From the NCBI GenBank assembly GCA_030835845.1, contig JAUROD010000004.1:1-44638 (forward strand): 44,638 nt of DNA. Reading direction: 5' to 3'. Numbering within the stretch: the stretch's first letter is position 1; each line of letters begins with the position of its first letter. Source of the DNA: Flavobacteriaceae bacterium (lineage in GTDB: Bacteria > Bacteroidota > Bacteroidia > Flavobacteriales > Flavobacteriaceae). Shown here one piece after another: positions 36,303 to 44,073 of the stretch. The notes beneath the pieces were generated by a model. That model saw only the letters and a list, made by a program, of their open reading frames with translations, did no database searches and was not told where the DNA came from. Made by a program: the position numbers and the translations under genes.

Positions 36303-37331
36303 ATGAAAGGAGTTTTATTGGTTAATTTAGGGTCACCAGATAGCCCCAATCCACCCGATGTAAAAACATATTTAGGTGAGTTTTTGATGGATGAACGCGT
36401 TATTGACGCTCCCAAATTATTACGTACCCTTTTAGTAAAAGGAATTATTTTAAACACACGTCCAAAAAAATCTGCAAAGGCTTATAAAAAAATATGGTGG
36501 GAAGAGGGCTCCCCTCTTATTGTTTTGTCTGAACGTTTACAAGATAAAGTCCAGCAAAAAGTGAGTATTCCAGTAAGTTTAGCCATGCGATATGGGAAGC
36601 CATCCATTAAAACAGGACTTCAAGAACTTTCGGATAAGGGAGTAAAAGAGGTTTTAATAGTCCCCTTGTACCCTCAGTTTGCAATGGCGACAACGGAGAC
36701 TATTTTGGTACTTGCAGAAGAATTACGTCAACAATTTTTTCCACATATTGAGTTCACTTCATTACCACCATTTTATAATCACCCTGATTATATTCGAGTA
36801 TTATCAAACTCCATTCAAGATTATTTAAAGGATAAAGAATGGGAGCATTTATTGTTTTCATACCATGGAGTTCCAAAGCGTCATATTCGAAAATCGGACA
36901 TCACTAAATCACATTGTAAAATGGATGGAAAATGTTGTCAAACTTCCTCTCCAGCTCACACCTACTGTTATAGTCACCAGTGTTATGAAACTACACGTCT
37001 TGTAGCAGAATATCTCGAATTGAAAGAAGGAACTTTTTCAACTTCTTTCCAATCTCGTCTTGGACTAGATCCATGGTTACAACCCTATACAGACAAAACG
37101 ATCGAAAGTTTTGCAAAAAACGGGACAAAGAAAATGGCAGTTGTCACTCCAGCTTTTGTATCTGATTGCCTGGAGACATTAGAAGAGATTGGGATGGAGG
37201 CAGCAGAAGATTTTGAAGATAATGGAGGTGAACACTTGCATGTTGTTCCATGTATAAATGATCGAGAAGATTGGATAAAAGTCATGAGTCGTTGGATTGA
37301 CGAATGGGCGTTAAAAGCAGTTGAGGCCTAA
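36303..37331 (+). CDS. hemH: Ferrochelatase
   Basis: Inserts Fe(II) into the porphyrin at the end of heme synthesis; 342 residues. Conserved features are LLVNLGSPDSP at the N-terminus, the metal/catalytic His in LFSYHGVPKRH, and SFQSRLGLDPWLQPYTD. A Cys-containing stretch KCCQTSSPAHTYCYSHQCYE lies in between. Its stop overlaps the MATE gene start as TAATG. Confidence 0.96.
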   Translation: MKGVLLVNLGSPDSPNPPDVKTYLGEFLMDERVIDAPKLLRTLLVKGIILNTRPKKSAKAYKKIWWEEGSPLIVLSERLQDKVQQKVSIPVSLAMRYGKPSIKTGLQELSDKGVKEVLIVPLYPQFAMATTETILVLAEELRQQFFPHIEFTSLPPFYNHPDYIRVLSNSIQDYLKDKEWEHLLFSYHGVPKRHIRKSDITKSHCKMDGKCCQTSSPAHTYCYSHQCYETTRLVAEYLELKEGTFSTSFQSRLGLDPWLQPYTDKTIESFAKNGTKKMAVVTPAFVSDCLETLEEIGMEAAEDFEDNGGEHLHVVPCINDREDWIKVMSRWIDEWALKAVEA

Positions 37332-38674
37332 TGGCAGAGCGATCGATTCAAATGGGAACACACCCCATTGGCAAACTGTTAGTTAGACAAGCTGTTCCTG
37401 CATCTATTGGAATTTTAGTGATGTCACTCAACATCCTTATTGACACAATTTTTGTGGGACAATGGATTGGAGCAAATGCGATTGCTGCAATTAATGTTGT
37501 GCTTCCTGTTTCTTTTTTTATTGCCGCTCTTGGGATGTCTATAGGAATGGGGGGTGGTTCAATTATCTCTAGGGCTTTAGGGAGTAAAGACAAAGCACGT
37601 GCAAATAAAACCTTTGGAAATCAGATAACTTTGACGCTACTTTTTACAGTCAGTTTCATGATTTTAGGACTGGTGTATTTAGAGCAAATTATACCTCTTT
37701 TTGGAGGAAAAGGGAACCTTTACCCCCTTGCAAAAGTGTATTATATCATTGTTGTTATTGGAGTACCTATTCTTGGTTTTTGTATGATGGGGAACAATAC
37801 TATTCGATCTGAGGGAAAACCCAGAAACGCAATGTATGCCATGATGATTCCATCTATATCAAACCTCTTTTTGGATTATTTATTCATCTATGAATGGGGC
37901 TGGGGAATGGAAGGCGCAGCGTGGGCAACAACCTTATCTTATGGATTTTGCGGATTGTATATATTGTACTTTTTTATCTCTAAAAAATCTGACTTAGACC
38001 TTAAATTGAATGACTTAGCATTAGAAAAGCAGATTGTCAAAGAAATTGGATCACTTGGGTTTGTCACACTTGCTAGACAAGCAGTTGTAAGTATTACAGT
38101 ACTATTGGTAAACAACATTTTATTTTCATTAGCAGGCGAAAGTCTTATAGCAGTATATGCAATAATAAGCCGAATGTTGATGTTTGCTTTATTTCCAATT
38201 TTGGGAATTACTCAAGGTTTTGTCCCTATTGCAGGATTTAATTATGGTGCTAATCATAAAGAAAGGGTAGTGTCAGTTATTCGTAAGGCTTTAGTATATG
38301 CAACTGTTTTGGCAACTTTTGTATTCATACTTATCCTTGTATTTGCAGATCAAATCGCTGCTGTTTTTACGAAAGATCCACTAGTCATCCAAACGACTAG
38401 TGAGGTTTTAATGTGGGTGTTTTTAAGCACCCCAATAGTGGGTGTTCAACTGATTGGATCAGCTTATTTTCAAGCAATTGGTAAAGCAATTCCTGCCCTT
38501 TTATTGACTTTAACCAGGCAAGGATTTTTCTTTATCCCATTGATTTTGATACTTCCCTCCTATTATGGAACATTTGGAGTTTGGATTTCTTTTCCCATTG
38601 CAGAACTAACTTCTACAATAGTAACTGCCTATTTCTTGAGACGAGAAGTGAAAAAATATATACGCTCCTTCTAA
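37331..38674 (+). CDS. MATE family efflux transporter
   Basis: A 447-residue, 12-helix inner-membrane cation-coupled exporter. The N-terminal lobe has PIGKLLVRQAVPASIGILVM and the SMGIGMGGGSIISRALG segment; the second lobe has QGFVPIAGFNYGA. It closely follows hemH (1-base overlap) and precedes hemJ. A link to porphyrin or iron homeostasis is possible by location, but the substrate is not known. Confidence 0.9.
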   Translation: MAERSIQMGTHPIGKLLVRQAVPASIGILVMSLNILIDTIFVGQWIGANAIAAINVVLPVSFFIAALGMSIGMGGGSIISRALGSKDKARANKTFGNQITLTLLFTVSFMILGLVYLEQIIPLFGGKGNLYPLAKVYYIIVVIGVPILGFCMMGNNTIRSEGKPRNAMYAMMIPSISNLFLDYLFIYEWGWGMEGAAWATTLSYGFCGLYILYFFISKKSDLDLKLNDLALEKQIVKEIGSLGFVTLARQAVVSITVLLVNNILFSLAGESLIAVYAIISRMLMFALFPILGITQGFVPIAGFNYGANHKERVVSVIRKALVYATVLATFVFILILVFADQIAAVFTKDPLVIQTTSEVLMWVFLSTPIVGVQLIGSAYFQAIGKAIPALLLTLTRQGFFFIPLILILPSYYGTFGVWISFPIAELTSTIVTAYFLRREVKKYIRSF

Positions 38675-38722
38675 TCCTTTTGCTAGTTCCTTTTTGTATT
38701 TTAGAGGGATATTAATTGTCCT

Positions 38723-39271
38723 ATGTTTGATCTAGCAGATTATTATAACTACATCAAGGCACTTCACTTGATTTTTGTCATTACCTGGTTTGCAGGTTTA
38801 TTTTATATACCTCGTCTTTTTATTTATCACATTGAAGCACAAGCAAAATCAAGTCCTGCAAAGGAAATTCTGACTGATCAATTCAAACTTATGGAGCGGA
38901 GGTTGTGGTATATTATTACTTGGCCATCAGCAATTTTAGCCCTGTTTTTTGCTCTCTTGTTGCTTTATATTATGCCGAGTTGGCTAATTCAAGACTGGAT
39001 GATTATCAAGTTATTTTTTGTAGTATTACTAATCATATATCACCTAAGAACCCATCGGATTTTTAAAGCATTTCAAGTTGATGACATAAAATATTCTTCC
39101 TTATTTATGCGAATTTGGAATGAAGGGGCTACACTACTGCTGTTTGCAATTGTATTTTTAGTCATACTCAAAACTAGCTTACACTGGATTTTTGGGGTAT
39201 TATCTTTGGTCGGACTTGCTGTCCTTTTGATGTTAGGAATCAAGCTATATCAACGTACAAGAAAAAAGTAA
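38723..39271 (+). CDS. hemJ: Protoporphyrinogen IX oxidase HemJ
   Basis: A membrane protein of the CopD/UPF0093 family that oxidises protoporphyrinogen IX in bacteria lacking HemG and HemY; 182 residues, four to five helices. The conserved N-terminal core KALHLIFVITWFAGLFYIPR contains the His and Arg typical of HemJ, and the MIIKLFFVVLLIIYH segment has the conserved Lys. With hemF and hemH it completes the late aerobic pathway. Confidence 0.9.
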   Translation: MFDLADYYNYIKALHLIFVITWFAGLFYIPRLFIYHIEAQAKSSPAKEILTDQFKLMERRLWYIITWPSAILALFFALLLLYIMPSWLIQDWMIIKLFFVVLLIIYHLRTHRIFKAFQVDDIKYSSLFMRIWNEGATLLLFAIVFLVILKTSLHWIFGVLSLVGLAVLLMLGIKLYQRTRKK

Positions 39272-39273
39272 TC

Positions 39274-40731
39274 ATGAAGATACGCACCATTTCATTACGG
39301 TCGAGAATCTTTTTTGCGATGATTGTCCTCACGGTGTTTTCTTTGCTTTTAATTGTTTCAGCATCTTATTTACAATACTACGCTCAGAGTGATGAATATA
39401 ATATTCGACGTCTTGTTCGAAAAGAAACTCAAGTTCGAAATCACCTCAATTACATCACGAAACGCGATAGTGCGTATAATCAACTCTCAAAAAGTAATTA
39501 TTTAGAAGAATTTGAATCTGTATCTACCATTCACAGGGTAGAGTATGCCTTATTTACCCTTGAAGGTAAACCATTATTTTATTCCTATGTACAGAATGAA
39601 AATATTGATGAACAACATCGACTTAATCAAACGATTTTAGAAAATCTTTTTAGGAGTAAAAGCCTAAGGATTGGCGAACAAAATAAAGCAGAAAAAGGAA
39701 GATTTCAATCCTCTTACAGTGTGCTGACCGATTCTTTTGACACCCCCTATGCCATACTTTATTTTCCTTATTTTGAAGATATTTCTTTTAGCACAACAGA
39801 GTTAAATACGTTCTTAATGCGGCTGTATCAAATCTATTTTTTGATGATGGCAGTGACAATCTTTTTTGCATTTTTACTTTCGAGTTTTATCACTAGACCA
39901 ATTGAGGCACTGCGAAGAAAAATTGAAAAAACAGGACTATTTAAAGGAAATGAGCGAATTCGATTACGTTATGCGAGTACTGAAATTCAAAGTTTGGTCA
40001 AATCGTACAACAGTATGTTGGATGCACTTGAGGCGAGTGCGGAACGATTAGCAAAAAGTGAGAGGGAACAGGCTTGGCAAGAAATGGCAAAACAAGTTGC
40101 TCATGAAATTAAAAATCCATTAACACCAATGCGATTAACTGTTCAAAGTTTCCAACAGCGCTTTGACTCTCAAGATCCAGATGTGCATAAAAAGCTGAAT
40201 GATTTTTCAAAAATGTTAATCGAACAAATCGACACCATGTCAGGTGTTGCAAATGCTTTTTCAGATTTTGCAACGCTCCCTCAGCCAAAAATTCAAGAGG
40301 AAGATATTGTTGAAATCACACGTTTGGCAATTGATATATTCGACACTAAAAAAATTGAATTCATTGCCTCTAATAAATCATTTTCTTGGCCAATTGATCG
40401 TACTCAGTGGATTCGTGTAATTACCAACCTAGTTCAAAACGCTATCCAGTCAATTCCTGAAACCAGAGAATCCAAGATTGTCATCAATCTTCATATTGAT
40501 TTCAGTCAAATTACATTGAAAATATCAGACAACGGAACAGGAATTTCACCAGAAGATTTTAATAAAATATTTGAACCAAAATTTACTACAAAAACAGATG
40601 GAATGGGGCTTGGTTTGGCAATTGTAAAAAATATAATTGATTCACTTAATGGATCAATTAGTTTCACTTCTGAACTTGATCAAGGCACTACTTTTGTCAT
40701 TAAATTAAAACGAATATCCCATGGAATTTAA
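39274..40731 (+). CDS. NtrY-like sensor histidine kinase
   Basis: A 485-residue membrane sensor. Helices lie at about 12-32 and 182-205 and flank an extracytoplasmic sensor of about 150 residues. A HAMP-like linker (ITRPIEALRRKIEKTG) follows. The HisKA domain has His277 in AHEIKNPLTP. The ATPase domain shows the N-box NLVQNAIQSIP, G1 DNGTGIS and G2 GMGLGLAIVKNI. No response regulator is adjacent, so it is an orphan here. It starts 2 bases after hemJ and its end overlaps the crotonase gene by 11 bases. The signal is unknown. Confidence 0.9.
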   Translation: MKIRTISLRSRIFFAMIVLTVFSLLLIVSASYLQYYAQSDEYNIRRLVRKETQVRNHLNYITKRDSAYNQLSKSNYLEEFESVSTIHRVEYALFTLEGKPLFYSYVQNENIDEQHRLNQTILENLFRSKSLRIGEQNKAEKGRFQSSYSVLTDSFDTPYAILYFPYFEDISFSTTELNTFLMRLYQIYFLMMAVTIFFAFLLSSFITRPIEALRRKIEKTGLFKGNERIRLRYASTEIQSLVKSYNSMLDALEASAERLAKSEREQAWQEMAKQVAHEIKNPLTPMRLTVQSFQQRFDSQDPDVHKKLNDFSKMLIEQIDTMSGVANAFSDFATLPQPKIQEEDIVEITRLAIDIFDTKKIEFIASNKSFSWPIDRTQWIRVITNLVQNAIQSIPETRESKIVINLHIDFSQITLKISDNGTGISPEDFNKIFEPKFTTKTDGMGLGLAIVKNIIDSLNGSISFTSELDQGTTFVIKLKRISHGI

Positions 40732-41494
40732 GAACTTATTAGTCGAAAATAATGACTTTATTAGTTGGATTAGCATCCACCGTCCTAGCAAACTCAATGC
40801 GCTTAACTTAGCTGTTTTGGAAGAACTTCAAGTGCTGTTTGCACAATTAAAAACAGACAAAAATACACGAGTTATTGTGCTTACTGGAAGTGGAGAAAAA
40901 GCATTTGTAGCGGGTGCAGACATTTCTGAATTTTCACATTTTGATCAAAATCAAGGAACAGATTTATCACGTAAAGGAAAAGAATTGGTCTTTGATTTTA
41001 TTGCTTCAACCCATAAACCTGTTATTGCTGCAATAAATGGTTTTGCGCTTGGAGGAGGTCTTGAACTTGCACTTTCTTGTCACGTTAGGATTGCTACTTC
41101 AAATGCAAGGATGGGATTGCCAGAAACTTCTCTAGGAGTTATTCCAGGGTATGGAGGGACACAACGATTACCTCAAATTATAGGTCGCGGGAGAGCTACA
41201 GAATTGATCTTGACTGGTCGAATGATCAATGCAGAGGAAGCACTTCAAGTGGGTTTGGTCAGCAGGGTTGTTCCTCAAAATGAATTGCTCGATACAGCTG
41301 CTCTTATTGCTGCTACAATAATGAAAAATTCTCCTCATGCAAGTAGTCGTGCAATTCGAGCTATTGCTTCTGCCTATGAAGATGGAGTAGATGGAATGGA
41401 AAAAGAAAGTGAACACTTTGGTGCCTGTTTTGATCACCCAGAATTCAAAGAAGGTACCCAGGCATTTTTAGAAAAGAGAAAGGCTAAATTTTAA
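40721..41494 (+). CDS. Enoyl-CoA hydratase/isomerase family protein
   Basis: A crotonase-fold enzyme of 257 residues. The oxyanion-hole segments are AFVAGADISEF and GFALGGGLELALSCHVRIA. Both catalytic Glu positions of classical enoyl-CoA hydratases appear, in GLPETSLGVIPGYGGTQRLP and upstream ELALSC. The sequence is close to the short-chain 3-hydroxybutyryl-CoA dehydratase group, so beta-oxidation or hydroxyacyl-CoA dehydration is likely. It overlaps the kinase upstream (11 bases) and the convergent plsC gene downstream (11 bases). Confidence 0.9.
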   Translation: MEFKNLLVENNDFISWISIHRPSKLNALNLAVLEELQVLFAQLKTDKNTRVIVLTGSGEKAFVAGADISEFSHFDQNQGTDLSRKGKELVFDFIASTHKPVIAAINGFALGGGLELALSCHVRIATSNARMGLPETSLGVIPGYGGTQRLPQIIGRGRATELILTGRMINAEEALQVGLVSRVVPQNELLDTAALIAATIMKNSPHASSRAIRAIASAYEDGVDGMEKESEHFGACFDHPEFKEGTQAFLEKRKAKF

Positions 41495-42218
41495 CTCCTG
41501 ATTTGATTGCCTCTTCGATTTGGTCGATAGTTTTTTCAATTTCTTGATCAATTGGGTCAATGGGTTTGTGAATACAAAAATCCAAACGTATTCCTAAAGG
41601 CATTGGAAAATAGCTCCATCGAGCAAGTTTCCATGAATTATTTACACTGATTGGAACAAGTAAAGCGTTTGGAATTTCATTTAAAATAGTCCTCAAGCCT
41701 ACACGTTGAAAAGGTTTAACCTGTCCATTTCTTGTACGTGTACCTTCTGGAAAAATAACAATTGACCATTTGTTTTTGGAGACACGTTGTGCAAACTTCT
41801 CAATGGAAGAAATGGCATTTTTTGCTCTTTTCCGATCAATTAAAAAAGCGCCTCCATGCCTTAAATTGAATGAAATACTAGGAATTCCTTTGCCTAGTTC
41901 TTTCTTTGCGATAAACTTGGGAAAATGCGCACGTAAATACCAAATAAGAGGAGGAATATCGTACGTGCTCTGATGGTTTGAAACAAAAATCAATATGCGA
42001 TTTTCTGGAAATCTATGTGGATTTTTAAAACGTACACGAATTCCTAACATGAGTAAGGTGCGAATTATTAAAATGTTCAAATAGTCCACTGATTTTTTTT
42101 GGGTATTTAAACCAAAAAAGCGCAAAGAAAACACCTGAATAGGATGAAAAATCAGCAATAAAAAGCTGAAGAAAAAATAATAAATAACCGAGAAAGGATA
42201 GGCAACAAACTTTGCCAT
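41484..42218 (-). CDS. plsC: 1-acyl-sn-glycerol-3-phosphate acyltransferase
   Basis: Membrane enzyme making phosphatidic acid; 244 residues. N-terminal hydrophobic segment (about residues 8-28). The acyltransferase motifs are the HX4D block SNHQSTYDIP and the substrate-binding block FPEGTRTRNG. Motif III-like LVPISVNNSW follows. It lies 21 bases after the bacilliredoxin gene on the same strand. Confidence 0.93.
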   Translation of the reverse strand: MAKFVAYPFSVIYYFFFSFLLLIFHPIQVFSLRFFGLNTQKKSVDYLNILIIRTLLMLGIRVRFKNPHRFPENRILIFVSNHQSTYDIPPLIWYLRAHFPKFIAKKELGKGIPSISFNLRHGGAFLIDRKRAKNAISSIEKFAQRVSKNKWSIVIFPEGTRTRNGQVKPFQRVGLRTILNEIPNALLVPISVNNSWKLARWSYFPMPLGIRLDFCIHKPIDPIDQEIEKTIDQIEEAIKSGVKI

Positions 42219-42239
42219 ATACCGGGTTTTATTGAGGGA

Positions 42240-42650
42240 CTAGCAATGTTCGTCGAAAGCTTGTATTAGGTTTTCAGCAATCATATCTGCTGGACGTCCT
42301 TCAATGTGATGTCTTTCTAACATGTGTACTAATTCACCATTTTTGAATAATGCCATTGATGGTGATGATGGGGGAAAAGGAATCATCATTGCACGAGCAG
42401 CATCAGTAGCTTCTCGATCAACTCCTGCAAAAACAGTCACAAGTTTGCTTGGTATTTTTGCATTCTCCAAAGAGAAACGAACTCCTGGACGCGCATTTGC
42501 AGCTGCACATCCACATACTGAATTAACAACAACAAGTGTTGTACCTTCTGCATTTATTGCTGCTTCAACTTGATCTACTTCATTAATCTGTTCAAAACCT
42601 ACTGCGGTTAACTCATCTCGCATTGGTTGTACTAATTCTGCTGGATACAT
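42240..42650 (-). CDS. BrxA/BrxB family bacilliredoxin
   Basis: A thioredoxin-fold protein of 136 residues with the CGC motif at 46-48 (NSVCGCAAANARPG). It is related to YphP/YqiW, which remove low-molecular-weight thiols from protein cysteines in Firmicutes. Bacteroidota homologues probably act as disulfide reductases or isomerases; the thiol partner is not known. It is transcribed from a promoter that mirrors the one of the divergent TerB-DnaJ gene. Confidence 0.87.
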   Translation of the reverse strand: MYPAELVQPMRDELTAVGFEQINEVDQVEAAINAEGTTLVVVNSVCGCAAANARPGVRFSLENAKIPSKLVTVFAGVDREATDAARAMMIPFPPSSPSMALFKNGELVHMLERHHIEGRPADMIAENLIQAFDEHC

Positions 42651-42669
42651 ATCTTTTTTTTTACTTTGA

Positions 42670-42677
42670 CAAAGATA
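42670..42677 (-). promoter_or_regulatory. -7 element of the bacilliredoxin gene
   Basis: Minus-strand TATCTTTG matches TAnnTTTG and ends 19 bases before the start codon. It is part of a perfect 11-bp inverted repeat with the -7 element of the divergent gene. No TTG at a usual -33 distance is obvious. Confidence 0.5.
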
Positions 42678-42728
42678 ACTAGTTTTCTGATTTTTTCACT
42701 TCTCTCATGGGGATTTTAAAGTTAAAGT

Positions 42729-42736
42729 TATCTTTG
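42729..42736 (+). promoter_or_regulatory. -7 element of the TerB-DnaJ gene
   Basis: TATCTTTG ends 21 bases before the ATG at 42758. It is the mirror copy of the bacilliredoxin -7 element. It also begins a second, local inverted repeat, TTATCTTT (42728-42735) with AAAGATAA (42747-42754), inside the predicted leader. Confidence 0.5.
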
Positions 42737-42757
42737 TTGTTAAGCTAAAGATAAATT

Positions 42758-43486
42758 ATGTTAAAGTGGATTACTGCAATTTTGGGCTATACCTATTTCC
42801 GTTTTGGAGGTGCAATTTTAGGCTACTTCCTTGGGAGTATCCTTGAGCAACTCTTTACTAAGAATAGGCAACCTTTTTTCTCGGTAGATACCTTTCAAAA
42901 AATGCGTCCAGAACAAGTTCAATTAAACCTTCTTGCCCTTGCTGCTGTTGTGATTAAGGCAGACGGTAAGGTAGATAAAAGAGAATTGCAATTTGTACGA
43001 AACTATTTCATTGCTTCTTATGGAGAAGAATATGCCAGCTTGATTTTTTCGAAATTCAATACGGAAATAAAAAAAGAAAATCAAAACTTAAATGAATTGG
43101 CAGGGCTTTTTGTTGCGGGAGCTCGATATGAAACCCGTTTGCAAATCCTTCACTTTTTATTTGGAATAGCAAATGCAGATGGCAGTATCGCTCAAATTGA
43201 AATTGACAAAATCGAACAAATTGCACGTGCACTTCAATTGCGGTTTGCAGATATGGAAAGCATCAAGGCAATGTTTATTAAGTCTGCTGACAACGCTTAT
43301 AAAATACTTGAAATTGATCCTTCGTGCTCTGATCTAGAGGTTAAGAAAGCATATCGTGAGATGGCTAAAAAATATCATCCTGACAAAATTCGATCCGATG
43401 ATACTGCTCTTGTAAAAGGGGCTAAAGAAAAATTTCAACAAGTCCAAACTGCCTACGAAACAATTCAAAAAGAACGCGGGTTATAA
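42758..43486 (+). CDS. DjlA-like TerB/DnaJ-domain protein
   Basis: A 242-residue protein with an N-terminal Gly-rich hydrophobic segment (YFRFGGAILGYFLGSILEQL) resembling the DjlA membrane anchor. A TerB-like helical domain (about residues 50-165, with VIKADGKVDKRELQFVRNYF and ANADGSIAQIEIDKIE) follows. A C-terminal J domain (about 180-240) has the HPD motif in KYHPDKIRSDD. DjlA proteins recruit DnaK at the membrane. The next gene starts directly at the stop. Confidence 0.87.
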   Translation: MLKWITAILGYTYFRFGGAILGYFLGSILEQLFTKNRQPFFSVDTFQKMRPEQVQLNLLALAAVVIKADGKVDKRELQFVRNYFIASYGEEYASLIFSKFNTEIKKENQNLNELAGLFVAGARYETRLQILHFLFGIANADGSIAQIEIDKIEQIARALQLRFADMESIKAMFIKSADNAYKILEIDPSCSDLEVKKAYREMAKKYHPDKIRSDDTALVKGAKEKFQQVQTAYETIQKERGL

Positions 43487-44047
43487 ATGGATACAATTTG
43501 GTTTTATATTGTTCTTGGATTTAATCATGTCACTGATTTGGAGGGACTGGATCACTTTTATTTCATTACAGCCCTGGCGCTTCCATATTCATTTCGCAAA
43601 TTCCCAAAATTAATTTGGTGGGTTACTCTTTTTACGATTGGACATACCCTATCGCTCATTGGAAACTATTATTTAAAACTTCCTGTTTCATCCTATTGGA
43701 TTGAACTATTCATTCCTGTTACCATTGCATTTGGATGTATTCCTTTGCTACTTCAAAAAAAACTAGATGAAGGCTTTTTTGCTTCAGTTTTGACCCTCGT
43801 TTTTGGGGGTATTCACGGACTAGGTTTTGGAAGATATTTTAGTCTTGTTGTCGATCAATTTTCTCCTAGATTGAGTTTACTTTCTTTTGCTTTTGGAGTT
43901 GAATTTGCACAAATTGGAATTGTTTTTCTAATTATTTTTTTGAATTACATAATTGCCAAAAACTTTCAAGCATTGAAATATTGGCGACTTGGGATGGGAA
44001 TTTTAATTTTCATTCTTGCCCTTGTTATGATAGTTGAGCGATTCTAA
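43487..44047 (+). CDS. HupE/UreJ-like membrane protein
   Basis: A 186-residue, roughly six-helix membrane protein of the HupE/UreJ_2 type. His-bearing motifs typical of that family are seen: GFNHVTDLEGLDHFYF, FTIGHTLSLIG and FGGIHGLGFGR. Family members next to hydrogenases or ureases are nickel transporters. No nickel enzyme is encoded here, so its metal and role are open. It abuts the TerB-DnaJ gene with no gap. Confidence 0.75.
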   Translation: MDTIWFYIVLGFNHVTDLEGLDHFYFITALALPYSFRKFPKLIWWVTLFTIGHTLSLIGNYYLKLPVSSYWIELFIPVTIAFGCIPLLLQKKLDEGFFASVLTLVFGGIHGLGFGRYFSLVVDQFSPRLSLLSFAFGVEFAQIGIVFLIIFLNYIIAKNFQALKYWRLGMGILIFILALVMIVERF

Positions 44048-44073
44048 CTAACTTTCCAAAAACTAATTTATTG

